Shown here: positions 33,797 through 47,880 of the stretch, one piece after another | How the letters are laid out: every line of letters begins with the position of its first letter | Numbering within the stretch: the first letter of the stretch is position 1 | Source: Symbiodinium natans | Taxonomy: Eukaryota; Sar; Dinophyceae; Suessiales; Symbiodiniaceae | NCBI GenBank assembly: GCA_905221605.1 | Contig: CAJNDS010000344.1 | Coordinates: 96,454-160,453 of the forward strand | Direction of reading: 5' to 3' | Length of the DNA: 64,000 nt | The notes under the pieces: model-generated | The model's database searches: none | Told to the model about the DNA's origin: nothing | What the model saw: the letters and a program-made list of their open reading frames with translations, nothing else | Position numbers and translations under genes: made by a program

Positions 33797-33965
33797 TGTA
33801 CCGATGAGCACAAAAACAACAAGAGCAAGTGCTTCAAGAACTGCTGTACAGACCAGAAATTGTTGCCCGATGTATCCCGAAGGAATTGCAGCACACATCT
33901 GCTTTGGAAGGCCCCACATCCAAATTAACAAAATCAAACACCAAAAACTTGGAAGACCGGGAGGG
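33797..33965 (+). CDS. Candidate exon, Gln-rich helix
   Basis: The plus frame reads AQKQQEQVLQELLYRPEIVA, then RCIPKELQHTSALEGPTSK, and ends at TAG. The Leu-rich minus frame over the same bases looks like its mirror shadow. Confidence 0.35.
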
Positions 33966-34452
33966 CTAGTGACTAGTTTCTGTTCACCTTCGACCGTCAA
34001 AGCACAGTTTCTGATCGAAGACCTTGCCCTGAGACAAAGCACGACAAGAATCATTAAAGGCACACATCAGTAGCAACCTCAAGACGCACACATGCATGGA
34101 GGAACAACTCAATTCCCGCAAAGCACTCCAGACTCAGGCCCTCCGGATCCGGCAATAGTCAGGTATTTTTTTGGCTGAATTCGAACAAGGCATCATCAGA
34201 AACACACAGACTTTGCTAGAGAAAAGGCATTGTATTGAATGATCAAGTTTGTCAGGTGTGTTCGAAAACGTCAGTTCCACAGAGGCTGCACACGTATCCA
34301 CACAACCTTCTTGTTCGTGACTTAGTGTGGCACTTCTGGTACTTTTCAGTCACTTGGGGGTGGGGATGGAAAAGATGCACACGCAAGCACATGTCCATTT
34401 TTGTCTATATCATCTTGTATTGTTATATTATGCAAACACACACACACACTTT

Positions 34453-34474
34453 TATATATATATATATATATATA
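34453..34474. repeat. TA dinucleotide repeat
   Basis: Eleven TA units next to short CA tracts, just upstream of the G/T satellite. Confidence 0.95.
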
Positions 34475-34538
34475 CACACGTGTGTACAGCCTGCTTGGCT
34501 GTCTGTGCTGTATGTGTGCTGTGTCTGCGTCTGCGTTT

Positions 34539-36930
<2,392 letters not shown>

Positions 36931-37014
36931 TGCGTGCGAGCTGTTTCTACCCTACAGCAGATGTCAAATTGCATCCTCTTAAGCAGGGGAAGACGTATGC
37001 TTAATATACAGAAA

Positions 37015-37160
37015 TGTGGTGCCATTCCAGAAGCCTATTGACGGCATGCTGCCCAAGTGGCGAGGTGTCCCTGTACGACCTCAGCAGCGAACAGGTGAAG
37101 TCAGTAGCCCGGCGGCAGCATGCAGCGACAGAGAGACATGTGGGATATCAGAGAGAAGTT
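37015..37160 (+). CDS. Candidate exon after the G/T satellite
   Basis: The frame VPFQKPIDGMLPKWRGVPV, then RPQQRTGEVSSPAAACSD, is coding-like; it starts about 85 bp after the satellite ends. Confidence 0.3.
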
Positions 37161-37779
37161 CCCTTGATTGAAAAAAGAACCAGCTCTTTGGCTGAAGTCC
37201 GAACTCGGCCTCCCCGATAGAACAACCTGCCCGAATGCTCATCACCCCATGCAATCAGAAGGCGCTGGGGAGGATTTAGGAATTTAGGGAGTGCTCTGAC
37301 AAATGGTGAATCAGTTGCACCTTGAGGGGTTGGGTTAGCTCGCTCGAGGCGACAGGCGTGGAATGGCTGGCTTCCCGTGTTGATTCGGATGTTTCTACGA
37401 GGCTGTTGTGAGCACAAAAAAAAGAAACAGGGCAAAAGTGCGTAAACATTGTTATCAAGGATACACACCCCAACATACCGGCCCGGAGGGTCTGTTTGAG
37501 GCCTGCCCTACCGGCAATGGAGACGCTTTAAACCCATACAGTAGTGGAAGATCCGGCGCAACCTGACGGTTCCATACGTTTCCGGATTTGATGCCATGGA
37601 GGCTGAAAAGTCTCGTCTCCTGTGCATTCTTGCCGACGCATTTGCCAACCCATATAGCATAGCCGATGTTTGAGGCAGTGGTAGATTCTTGTGACCAGTG
37701 CAGCCGCTTGAAAGCACATTCAGATGCCGAACCTCGTGCCATCTTGTGCTTCAGGTACTGTCCACCAATTCAGCTTACC

Positions 37780-37960
37780 AGAACCTTCATGGCTTTGGTG
37801 GCAAGGAGAAGCTGAAGGACGTCGCGCATCGTCAACGCTTATATATTGCTTTAGAGGAAGTAGATGATGCGTGCTTGGTACTCACAGCGGCGCACCATGC
37901 GCCAAGCGATGCTTATTCTGGACAACTCAGATTCCATTATCGAGGCTCAAGCAAGCCAAC
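37780..37960 (+). CDS. Candidate exon
   Basis: Two plus frames are plausible: HGFGGKEKLKDVAHRQRLYI with ALEEVDDACLVLTAAH, and MRQAMLILDNSDSIIEAQAS. Splicing may use parts of both. Confidence 0.3.
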
Positions 37961-38519
37961 ACAGCAGTAGCACACGTGTGCATTTGTGGGGCGTGCTTCT
38001 TCAAGTACAAAGAGTTCGGATGCCTTCTGCAGCGTGGCTTGAACGTGCTTGCGTGATCGCCTCTTCCCTTTGACATTGCAAGGCAGACTGATGTTGGAAA
38101 CGAATGCAGGACCTGCAGCTAGGCGCTCTGCAGCATTCCCATAATCGAATCGGTATGACTCTGACAGCAGCCGTGGCGAGACAATGCTCATCATTGTTAA
38201 CTATTTGGCTCATCACTCATTGCGCAAAAGGGTAGTAATGCAAAGGAGAAGCATTTCGGGGGCCTCGACCGTCGACGTTGGCATACTCCGAATAGGGCCC
38301 CTGATTCAGATCAACCATGTTAGCTCTGCCTTTGCCGCATTCCTGCGTGTCCTCTTCCACTTCACATATTTGAAGATGCGGTGTGCAATATTGTGCTCCT
38401 TCGCACTACCTAGCGCCCCCAAGTGTCCTCCTTCCAACTCCCTGTGCGGCTGATGGAAAGGAAGCATCCCAACGTCTATCTCCAGTTCCACTATCGGTCC
38501 TGTTACCCACCCTCCTACT

Positions 38520-38600
38520 GTGCTGCATATGGTAGCTGAATTTGAGCTCTTGGCATCTCTGCTTGAGACAGCCTCAACCTGCAGCACGCAAGCTCATGCA
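38520..38600 (+). CDS. Candidate exon VAEFELLASLLETAS
   Basis: The frame LHMVAEFELLASLLETASTC, then STQAHAELQGS, may be an upstream exon of the coiled-coil gene at 39.6 kb. Not joined. Confidence 0.33.
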
Positions 38601-39607
38601 GAGCTTCAAGGATCGCGCACTTCTCTTTTCAGCCTTTCGAGGCGATGGCACGGCTCTGCAGTGTGGCCCTGGCGCTGGCAGTCGTGCGGGCAGTGGAAGA
38701 CCCGAAGGTGCGCATCTACGCCACTCCCCTGACTCGAGACCCGTTGATAGTTGCCACACGTTTGTCAATCTCAAGGCAAAAGCCACGGGAATAGCTTTCA
38801 GCAGAGAGCCTGAAAGAAAGAAATAGAGCGAGAGAGAGAGAGAGAGAACAAAACACATTGCCGGCCCGAGTAAAGTGCAGAGCTATCCTGGGATCGCAGG
38901 GGGCGCCTTCGGGCCATGCAGTTCACCAAAGGGACGGACCCTTCCCGCCCCCCACAACCGGTTACCCCGTGCTGGGACTTGCATCTGCGATATATTGTGG
39001 TCAAGGAGTCAAGCATGTAGCACACACACACACACCTCGCCAACAGTCTGAAAGCGGGAAGCCAATCGCTATTACACCATGCTGCTATATGCGTCTTTTG
39101 CGCTTGTGTTCTTCGCGGATGTGGATGTGGGGAGGGGGGGGGGGGGGGGGTTCGCATCATAACTTGACACAGACTGAGTCGATTCGAAGTCCGGCTAACC
39201 ATCCAACCGCGCCCAACAGAGAACATTTGGGAACAAGCCCAAACCACACGCAAAGGGCAGTAGTTGCACTTCCGGAAGATCACATCCTTTGTCACACGTT
39301 TTCACTCACCAGTACATGTATTCTTGCTGGCCACTGTCGCTAGTGTGACATGAAAACACCTGGACAATGATGAAGGTTTCTCAGCCTGCGCGCGAACCCT
39401 GGCGATTGTTTGGCAGCAACCCTGCAAACACTGTCGAATCAAGCTTCTTATAATTGCGGCAATTGCGGCATTTGAGTTGTCACATGGAGTCGCACAACCT
39501 CTGACATTGAGGCCTCAGTCGACGGGGCAGGAGACCTTGCAAGGCGAAATGACGCTTTCGAGCTTGCACCTATTATACCACAGCACTCACGACCTCACGC
39601 CTGCAGC

Positions 39608-39657
39608 TGCTGCGATCTGCTAGGGGCCGTGGACTCTGCGAAGGCAACTTTGAAGAG
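39608..39657 (+). CDS. Coiled-coil gene exon a
   Basis: It encodes CDLLGAVDSAKATLK and two bases of Arg, ending at a GT donor. The following intron is 58 nt. The 5' border is uncertain: acceptors lie at 39606 and 39623. Confidence 0.6.
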
Positions 39658-41552
39658 GTGGGCCTTGCAGCAGAAGCTGCAGCGTGCCTCAACAATGATA
39701 TGCATTGCTTGACAGGATCTCGGACTTGGGCAGCGACCTGGAAAACAAGATGCATGAGTCGCTCCGCAGCGCGGACAGGGCTGCCAGTGCTGTCACGGGA
39801 GTGTTCTCATGTCACGAGAGCTAGCGGTAGCCAGTCCTTCGTTTCTATGAGTGGCCCAGGGCATTGGCCGGAATCCAGAAATGGCTTTTGTTATTGGCTA
39901 TTGGGTAAGACAAGACCTCCTCTCGCGCATTGTCGCAGAGCCCACAACTCCACCCCCCCCCCAACCCATGCACGATGTATGGAACCCGGCTCACTCTGCG
40001 TACACAGCACAAAAACCAAAAACAAGGGACCCCGTGCGTGTTCCCCTGAACTTCTCAGATCTTGCCTCAGCTCAGCTCGACCCGCAAGATCCATGAGGTT
40101 ACCCCCTGAATTTCGCGACTCCTCAAGCTCCATGGGCCCGAAAGGAGCATTCGGCTCGACAGCGTGCGGAATCCGAGCTGGGCATCAGCCACGAGCAGCT
40201 TTCGGAGCGTTTTGTCAGTTTGCAGAAGGCCCATTGTGCACTGTCCATTAAGTGTTAATGCGCAGGGGTCTCTGATGGTGTTCGTTCGTGCGGCTGTGCA
40301 TTGTGAAGGAGGCAGCCTCAGACGTGGCAAAGTCGCACGTAGATTCTGCAAGGCAGGTGCTGGAGGAAATGGAGGCCACAAACTTCGTCACATTTAAATC
40401 CCTATGCACAGTGCTCATTAAGAAAGTCTGGCACAAGAGCCCACTGCTCCCATTGTTCATGCGGACTGCATGCACGATGCACAGATACTCGACAAGACTG
40501 ACAGTAACTTTTGACAGAGGCAGCAGACGCCAAGCTTGCGAAAGTGGAAAGCCGAACTGCCAAGCTGCTGAATGATGCCTCCAGACACATTGAGGCAGGA
40601 TCTGCATTGCCACATGGCCTTCTGATAATGATGCTCGGTATTGCGAGCTCCGAAGAAAGCTCTATTCCTATGCTTCAGCAACACAACACACGGTCTGAAA
40701 TCAAGTGTCGGGTGTTTTTGCTTCGGCTTCCACCTAGCCACAGAATTTCAACTGATGCTTGTAGTACGTTGCAGTACAACACAGGGCTATGTAATTCCCC
40801 ACTCTGTTCCCGGATCTGCCCTATACAATCTATAGACCTAAATAGCTTCCACTGCGCGGTCGACATAGCTGCCGGAGCTGGGCAGGACTCTGGGCGCGAT
40901 GCTGCGAGGAATGCCCGAGACCAGGCCACTGCCTTGACCTTCACGAGGTAGCATCGGAAGCTATCCGACTCTGGCCATGCAAGAATCCCGCACAATCGGT
41001 TGAAGCATGGTGCAGGATGCCGACTTTTGAAGCCCTCAGTTCATTGTGTCCAATTTGTGTCCCATCAGGCCGACCGTCTAGCAAGGGAAGCCCGCCATCA
41101 GACGGATCACCTCGATCGCGTCGCAAGGAAATTCGACCTTCCGGATATGTCTGACAGGCAACGGATGGCAGGGAGCATATGGGGTGATGTCTCTAGGTTT
41201 CCAGCAGCCATCCCACGTTGCAGATGTGGAAGGTTTGACCGCATGGCGGAGACTGCAGCACGTCACGTTTCGGACGTCGCCGAGAAAGGCGAGCTGGGGT
41301 GAAATAAGCCAATGCGGGCTGTGATTGGTGAAGATCTTCTGCATGACAAGCATGTTCGAGTCCCAATTTGATTGCCCTCCCGCTTTAGAGCGTAGACTTG
41401 TTCAAAGAAGCACAACGTGATTTTACGTGGGGCGGGCGTGTTTGGCCCGAACCTTTGCTCTTGAAGCCTGGCATGTTGTGACTTTGCCCAAGTCACAAGT
41501 CATCTTTCGTCTCCTTTGCACATCTCGCTAAAGACGAAAAGCTTCGCCAGAG
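39608..41552 (+). CDS. Coiled-coil protein, nine phase-compatible exons (partial model)
   Basis: I do not recognise a family. Nine short exons join in phase into about 200 residues rich in Ala, Glu, Arg, Asp and Lys with heptad-like spacing and hardly any Pro. The junctions use mainly GC, plus GT and GA, donors. The exons read ATLKRISDLGSDLENKM, ARQRAESELGISHEQLSE, ASDVAKSHVDSARQVLEE, DAKLAKVESRTAKLLND, ADRLAREARHQTDHLDR and FDRMAETAARHVSDVAEK. No catalytic motif is visible. The product is probably structural or a scaffold. Further candidate exons lie up- and downstream, so both ends are open. Confidence 0.72.
39716..39800 (+). CDS. Coiled-coil gene exon b
   Basis: It encodes ISDLGSDLENKMHESLRSAD, then RAASAVTG. 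The carried base completes Arg; the GT donor lies between codons. Confidence 0.68.
40145..40228 (+). CDS. Coiled-coil gene exon c
   Basis: It encodes EHSARQRAESELGISHEQ and LSERFVSLQK, bordered by AG|G and a GC donor, phase 0 on both sides. Confidence 0.7.
40309..40374 (+). CDS. Coiled-coil gene exon d
   Basis: It encodes EAASDVAKSHVDSARQVLEE and ME, bordered by AG|G and a GC donor, phase 0 on both sides. Confidence 0.7.
40520..40594 (+). CDS. Coiled-coil gene exon e
   Basis: It encodes AADAKLAKVESRTAKLLND and ASRHIE, bordered by AG|G and a GC donor, phase 0 on both sides. Confidence 0.7.
40886..40924 (+). CDS. Coiled-coil gene exon f (39 nt)
   Basis: It encodes DSGRDAARNARDQ, phase 0 on both sides, between AG|G and a GC donor. 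Confidence 0.65.
41069..41127 (+). CDS. Coiled-coil gene exon g
   Basis: It encodes ADRLAREARHQTDHLDRVA and two bases of Arg at a GA donor. Reading past this donor stays open for about 60 codons, so an alternative longer exon is possible. Confidence 0.65.
41233..41288 (+). CDS. Coiled-coil gene exon h
   Basis: The carried base completes Arg, then FDRMAETAARHVSDVAEK. A GC donor leaves one base for Asp in exon i. Confidence 0.65.
41534..41552 (+). CDS. Coiled-coil gene exon i (start; 3' end uncertain)
   Basis: It encodes DEKLRQR after the AAAG acceptor. The frame stays open to about 41632, so the exon may be longer than drawn. Confidence 0.5.
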
Positions 41553-42839
41553 GAAGCTGGGCAACAACACAGCAACGACTATGTTTGTGCGAAAGTCGTC
41601 GTCTCTGGACAACACTGTCACTTCAGTGAGCTAAAGGGTTTCTGCTTCTTGCAGAGCGTGTCAAGCAAATGGACCTGCCAACAGCAGGGACACAAAGAAG
41701 CAAGAATTTGCTTCCCTGCGGCAGCGCAGTCCCGCTGAAGGCCTAGGTGGGCCTAGATCATTGCAATGGCTCTTCAGAAAATGTGTTGCGCTCGAATTGC
41801 TGGCAAATGTGGTCAGGCCATTATACAAGCCGCTACTACTAGCATGAAGCCAGAGGTTGATGCTTTCATCGAATTCAATCCATCGTCTAGCGCAGAGGCG
41901 TTCTTATTTGCAAAGAGGGCACTTGCCTGCAAGCCAGTGGCGAATCCCTACTCCACATCCTCGAAGGACTGGAAATCCGAAAGTGTGACATGCCAGTAAG
42001 GCTGCGAATCTTGGTCTTCGGTTGATCTGCTGTAGAAAACCGCCGCCTGACCCTGTTAGCAACCATTGCCTCATGGCATGATGAGCTTCCTTCATGCTGG
42101 TGCAACGAACAGGGTTGACACAGGATGTTTGTGAATCGTCGCCCTGCACCTGAACGAACCAATCATCCGAAAAAATGCGACACCCCTGTCGGCATCGACC
42201 GTCATCAACATAATGCTGATGATGTCAAGGTTCACTGGCTTGTGCCGAACATGAGCAAATGTTTTGATGCGATGCTCAAGCTGCAACAACACAAGTGTAG
42301 TCACAACTTGAACCAGACGAAGGCATGGAAGTTGATGAGTGCCACTGTGCCAAAAACCCCCTGGTGCCTTGGTGTCGGCGACACAGAATCATCGCGGCTC
42401 TTCTATTCTACTATAGTAGAGAACGGTTAAAAGTCAACGGAACACGAAAACATCCCAACTTCCCTGCATGCGTGCACCCGGTTCACCGCTACCCTGCCGA
42501 CCCACTGCATTCTAGTGATTTGTCGGAGGCGCTCGCACGACAGAGGATGCAGCGAGGAGCTTACCAAGGCGCGCAGAGAAGTACACAGAGCTGCCATGAG
42601 CGGCCCCTGAAGATCTAACTTCTCCATCACAGACAGACGTTTTTCTAGACGTCACATGTTGAAGCGCTGTTTTGCAAGTGTGGATACTGCAAAACTGCAG
42701 GCAATTTGATGCGCAGGTGGCGAAGGTCGGCCCAGCGCCAGATCGCAGATTCATGCAAGCAAATGGGCGCATAGTATAGCGGCAGTATAGCGCAGCACAG
42801 TGCCATATAGTGGAGTGCCAGGGCCACCGTGACACCTTT

Positions 42840-43075
42840 GCCAGGCCAGGCTCCGGCGTCGGGAAGCCCTGCGCAGCGTCCGTGAACTCGTGGAGTCTGC
42901 AGGGGACAAGGCCCGCAACGTCATTCCATTTCTTGAGATCAAAAGCATCATGACAGAATGTCCGGAAAGCGGCTGTGCAGGCAGCTGTGGGCATGGTGGC
43001 CGAGCCAGACAATCTGGACACACGCAAGGACGTGCGTCGCTTAGTCAGACTGGTGCCCAAGTCGGTTCGCCCGCC
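42840..43075 (+). CDS. Further helical exons, probably same coiled-coil gene
   Basis: Two overlapping open stretches read REALRSVRELVESAGDKARN (42858-42935) and AAVQAAVGMVAEPDNLDTRK with DVRRLVRLVP (42970-43075). Both are charged and helical, like the upstream exons. Junctions were not fixed. Confidence 0.4.
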
Positions 43076-43154
43076 CAGCTGGCATTGAGTTCATTGTGCA
43101 TTGATGTGCATTGGTGAAGTCGAACGCTGTGATCTCTTCGTGAGGTCCGCTTGT

Positions 43155-43330
43155 TGGTGGTGGGAGCTGCCTCAGCAGGAGTTGTTTGGGCAGTCTGGAA
43201 CTGCAACGGCTTGCAGGACGCAGTCAGTTTGAAATGGATGCCTCCATTTCAGGAGCTGCTGCTGCAGTTCTAGTGGCGTTCGTTCTTCGCCATGCCTTCC
43301 GGAGCGACGAAGACATGGAAGCCTGGCATT
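43155..43330 (+). CDS. Candidate membrane-segment exon
   Basis: Two alternative frames each encode one hydrophobic stretch: LLVVGAASAGVVWAVWN (43152-43200) and SGAAAAVLVAFVLRHAF (43242-43300). They could be a C-terminal anchor of the coiled-coil protein. Frame choice is unresolved. Confidence 0.3.
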
Positions 43331-44289
43331 GACACGTGAGAGCTGACAGAGCCAGAATGTGTCCATAGCACTGGACCAGCGGTCAACTGCCGGCGCTTTG
43401 CCAGTCGTAAGCCTGAAATGGATGACATGCGCTTTGACTCTGGGGGCATACTTGCTTGAGCATAGAACTTGGCTAAGGACAAATACTTGCGCTTCGGTTT
43501 GCACTGGAAGCAGTGAAAGCACTGAAAGGCCTTGTCACGAGACACCTTGGCCTTCTGATACCGTGAGCAACACACTGAGCTGCACACAGCTCAGGCTTGT
43601 CGTTTGACTTGGCCGCCCCCTAGCAAGCGGAGAGCAAGCACACTGAGTGCAGCCCTTACCTGTCGGGTCAGCAGCTCTGGCGCGGCAATGACATGCAGAA
43701 AAGGTCATGGGGGGGGGCAGGGAAAGAGACGTCCTGCCGGAGACTTGCAGGATCTGCGAGCTCGTCCCGCTTTATGATTTTGCGGCTTTGTGCTTGCCGT
43801 GCTTAGAATATCTTGCAAACTGCCCATAAACTGCGTGAATTATGGCTGCGCTGGAGCTCAGCAAAAGGCTTCGCTATCGTTCTCGAAAGCTTCAGGCAAC
43901 AGAGCATCCACCTTGTTGGATGTACCGGCATCCTGTGCATTCCTGCCCTGCACAAGCAACGACGCCCGTCCTCGGCGCTGAAGCCTTGTCAAACACGCAG
44001 AGGCGTAAAGGGCGCAAGCTTACCCACTCCCTGGCGCAGCGTCACCCTTGACATCCCTGGACAAAAAGCAGCACTCGGCTGCGGACACGAAGGCTGTCAG
44101 TAATGGCTTTGCGTCTGAATGACCCGAACAGCAAAATCGAGCGATAGCAAAACGGAGCGTTCCTAGGACTTGGACCAGTCCGCCCATTTCAGTCCTTCGG
44201 TTTAGGATTTTGTGTTGGTGGATGGGTGTGTGTGTGTGTGTGTGTGTCTGTCTGAAGGTTTGCTTTTTCTATGCAGCACGAACGACAAC

Positions 44290-45500
44290 AAGTAAAACTA
44301 TTGCGAGGTTCAGAGCTTATGAAACCTCACAAGGACATCCTCAAGAAAGTGCCCACAAGGAAATTGCTGGCAACGTGCACATAGCGAAAGATCGCAAGCA
44401 TTGGCCCCTTGAGCCTTTTGCCGAACCTGAAGCCAGACCACCACAGCACAGGGAGTACTCTCCTCGATGCAGCTAGGGAGAGCCCTCGGATCCAATATCC
44501 ACAAAATCAAGCCCAGACCCAAGCACTTCACAGTGACATCTTGCTTTCATTAAGACAGCACATTTGTGTTTTCTCTTCGCCGTGCGCTGGCTGAAGCCCT
44601 CACCACCCCGTCGTGGATCTGCGACATGGAAATTAACCGCGGCCCGGGCTTAGAAGATAGGATGCCGCTTAGAGGTGCTGCAGTCGGCTAGCAGGGTAAG
44701 ATTCAAGAACATCGCAATGGGGACAGATAGGGAGCCAAGTTTGCAAGTGAAACCCATCCACTCAGACATGAGAAATCAATGCCAAGCCAAGGCACGAAAC
44801 ATCATGTGACAGGCACTTGAAGCGAGACCGCTTGCGGCTCCTGCAACATCAAATCCGACCATGTCCTTCAACATCTTGAAATTCCATCCAGGCTCTTCAG
44901 TAATCCCAGCACTTCCTACGTGACCCCGGAAGCTTTCAGCAAAAGACTGCCAAATCCAATCAGAACCTCCACCATCTTAGACACCATTTTAAGCAGCATC
45001 AAAGAATAACGCAAGTCGGTTTGTGACCTGGCCTACATGCTCCTGTTGCGCAGTGAGTTTGAGAAGAGTCTTGCTCTGAGGCACAGGAAGACTTCGCGGC
45101 ATGCTTCAGACGGTCCCAGACGCTCATCTTATGTATATGTATATATATTATACCTTCTATATACGGTTTTGTGTATATATGTGTAAATATAGATATGTAT
45201 ATCACGGCGCAGTGTACCGCAGTTGGGGGCGAGCTTCATGTTCCGACCAACTGAAGAGTGCGACGATACTTTTGGTTGGCCTCGCCTTCAGTGCCGCCCC
45301 TCTGCAAGTTCCATCTTGGTCCACCAACAGCACACGTGTTCTAGAAGCTCTCATACTCCCGAGCTGGAACTTGTCACTGGGCCTGCTGAGTTTCATCGCC
45401 GGTGCTATGACATGTGTGCCCAAGCAGCAACCCCGGAACTGTCAGGAGACGAGAGTGGTTGTGACCAGATCAAAGAATGCGATCTGAAGGGTGCAGTTGC
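44290..45500 (+). other. Coding-like fragments, unassigned
   Basis: Short plausible frames occur at about 44277-44375 (RQQVKLLRGSELMKPHKD), 44930-45008 (TPEAFSKRLPNPIRTS, ending in TAA) and 45030-45110 (LRSEFEKSLALRHRKTS). A TA-rich microsatellite at 45128-45203 interrupts them. No family is recognised. Confidence 0.25.
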
Positions 45501-45973
45501 ACACAAAAGTCATAAAAGGCACCAGTGAACAAGCACGTTGCTTGCTCAGCAGAATTTGCATTGGACTTTTGCCCTGCCTGCAGAGAACGCATCATCTCAT
45601 GCCAAGCATACACACTCCCTGTGCGGTGCGCCGAGCTCTCTGCAGACATGTTGTGACCTGTACAGTAGCTAGCCAACTTGACTTGACAAAGCCGGGAGAC
45701 AAGCAAACGCATTGCGATCGTTGGTTGGGTGTTGCCGGCTCAGAACTGTGAAGCTGCAATTGTGTCGAATTGTTCAAACGAGCATAAAGCAGAATGTGTT
45801 CGTATGCCTAGAATTACGGCTTCAGCCACCGCCTTGAATTTGGCAGGACTTTGTGGCTTCTCTGAAAAGACCCCGCAAGGTGCCCTGTCCAATGGAGCAC
45901 CACAAGAAGCAGAGTATGTGCATGTAGGGTACCCCATTGGTACTCCGGCATGACCTTGCAAACCCCCACTAAG

Positions 45974-46056
45974 GCAATCATGCTAGTTCCGGCCGGCGCG
46001 GCTACAGACGCAGTGATTGAGGACCAGAATGGGTTGAAGACAGCCATACAGCTGAG
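45974..46056 (+). CDS. Candidate exon AIMLVPAGAATDAV
   Basis: The frame AIMLVPAGAATDAVIEDQ followed by NGLKTAIQL is bordered by AAG|GCA and a GTGAGA donor. It is coding-like, but the product is not recognised. Confidence 0.45.
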
Positions 46057-46059
46057 GTG

Positions 46060-46550
46060 AGAAATGTCAGACCATGTCAATCTACTAGGCCGTCCATGGT
46101 TTAAAGTGTGGGCGTGGGTTTGACGCCAAAATAACTGCAGCAGAGTGCAGGACTTGGCGGCATTGTTTGAGAGCAGTCACCTGGTAGCACCGGCTGCCAT
46201 CTGAATCAGCTGTTTGTGCGACAAAACATAGCTAGACTTGGATTTTTGGCAATCAGGCTCGCCAGCATGTCTGTGTGAAAGTGTGCAGTGACTTGTGACA
46301 GAGCTGTTGCTTGAGCCCACCGAGATGACATCATCATTGACGTTGGCAATGCGAATTTTCGTGATCAGATCCGAAGGCTCGCCGCAACTCGATGGCTCGA
46401 CCTAGAACAGACTTCGTCGAGCGTTGGCGTTCATTCGTAGCATCGCGTAGCACTCGGAGTCTCTCCCTGATAGTTGCTATTGCTCAACTACGTTACTTCC
46501 TCAGGGCTGCTCTTGTGGATTTGGCCAACTAGTCACTAGCCTCAAGTGAC
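46060..46550. other. No supported gene
   Basis: No convincing frame or repeat. Confidence 0.45.
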
Positions 46551-47134
46551 ATGACTGGCTTCAACATGCATGTATCAACACTAGTTGCGGCATTCGGCGC
46601 CACACCCAGATCGAAGCTCGTAGTTCCACTTCGGCGCAGCTCCATTGTTCAAACTGTCCAGGGCCGACAGCCTGGAGAAGCGCGGTCTGCGTTCCTCGGA
46701 ACATCGGAGATCAAGAGTTTGGCTGCTTTGGCGGGCTCGGCTGGGTACTGCAAATAATAGCGTACTTCTGCAAGTTTCAAGTCTTACTGCATCTATGCTC
46801 AAATACTGTAACCGCTTTCAACTACCGTCAGGCCCTCTGCAGCGGCACAGATGTTAGCGAGGTGCCCGTTAACTTGCAGACTCTATGTGGTGCCGAAAAG
46901 AGGTCAGCCGTTGCAAGTTGCAAAAGTTTGCAAATTTCCCGCGGGTGCGCCACGCGGTTTCAAATGCAGACTGTTTTCGCCTTCGTACTTGCACATATAT
47001 GCATGCGCACATATGTGTCGACATAGGTATATTGGGAGCCAGCTCACCTCTGGAGGATATGTTTAGTTGCTTCCTCTGTCGGATCTCCCAGAAGCTCTCA
47101 GGTGTGTTTCCCCGCTTCTGTATGTGCTGCCAAG

Positions 47135-47272
47135 GCTTTCTCGGAATGGGGGTCAGTGGTGGCGCAGAGGGCGCGCGCAAAGGACCTGCGTTTTTCCCAG
47201 GAGGCGAATGCTATCATTGCACTGCGTAGCAGACGTATCAGGAATCAGGAAAGCCAACACGATGACCAATAA
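47135..47272 (+). CDS. Candidate last exon of the gene upstream of the acyl-CoA synthetase
   Basis: The frame AFSEWGSVVAQRARAKDLR, then FSQEANAIIALRSRRIR and NQESQHDDQ, ends with TAA at 47270. The charged, helical composition matches the coiled-coil exons further up. If terminal, it ends 541 bp before the synthetase start. Confidence 0.45.
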   Translation, partial: AFSEWGSVVAQRARAKDLRFSQEANAIIALRSRRIRNQESQHDDQ

Positions 47273-47813
47273 TTTGTAGCGCTTGCTTTTCATATTCAGA
47301 GGCGGCAGGTTTACAGTTCACCATGTTTTGTTGATGGCTTTGGGTTGGTGATCAGGCTGATCACAGTGAAGGGCCCGCTATCCACAGATGAAAGGTCAAC
47401 CAAGATCTCCAAGAACATGAACGTCTCAACATGTCTCAACCTCTGAGCCTTTTTCAGCCCCATGAGGATGCAGTAGGCACAAGGCACGCATGTCTAGCCT
47501 AGATCCTCAGCCCTGGAGGGTTCCTTAAATTCAGCTGCAGTCCTCTTACTGCGCATCAAGGGTTCTGGGTTGATGTCTTCTTGGAACGGTGTGGCGTGGC
47601 GAGCCACATGATCACTGTTGTGAAAGGGGCCAGCCTTTGTTTGACAGGCACATTGAGTGTTTGGAATGATGTGAAGCACATCATTGAGGCTCGGAGTGCG
47701 ACAGTGCATGTGCTGCATTCATCGGCGGGAGAAGGAAGTACATGGCGACTCCCTGGTGTGAGGATGTCGTTTTAAGGCTCAAGCGGCACTTTTTTTCCGT
47801 TTAGTCGGTTACG

Positions 47814-47880
47814 ATGTCAGCGCCGGATGATGGCGCTGCTAGCGAAAGCGAGCAGCTTGTGAAGAAATGGCTTCAGGACT
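47814..47880 (+). CDS. Acyl-CoA synthetase exon 1 (start codon)
   Basis: The exon opens with ATG and encodes MSAPDDGAASESE followed by QLVKKWLQD. It ends one base into a codon before a GA donor; adding two bases of exon 2 gives Trp. The acidic, Ser-rich start is not a signal peptide. A preceding exon cannot be excluded. Confidence 0.6.
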
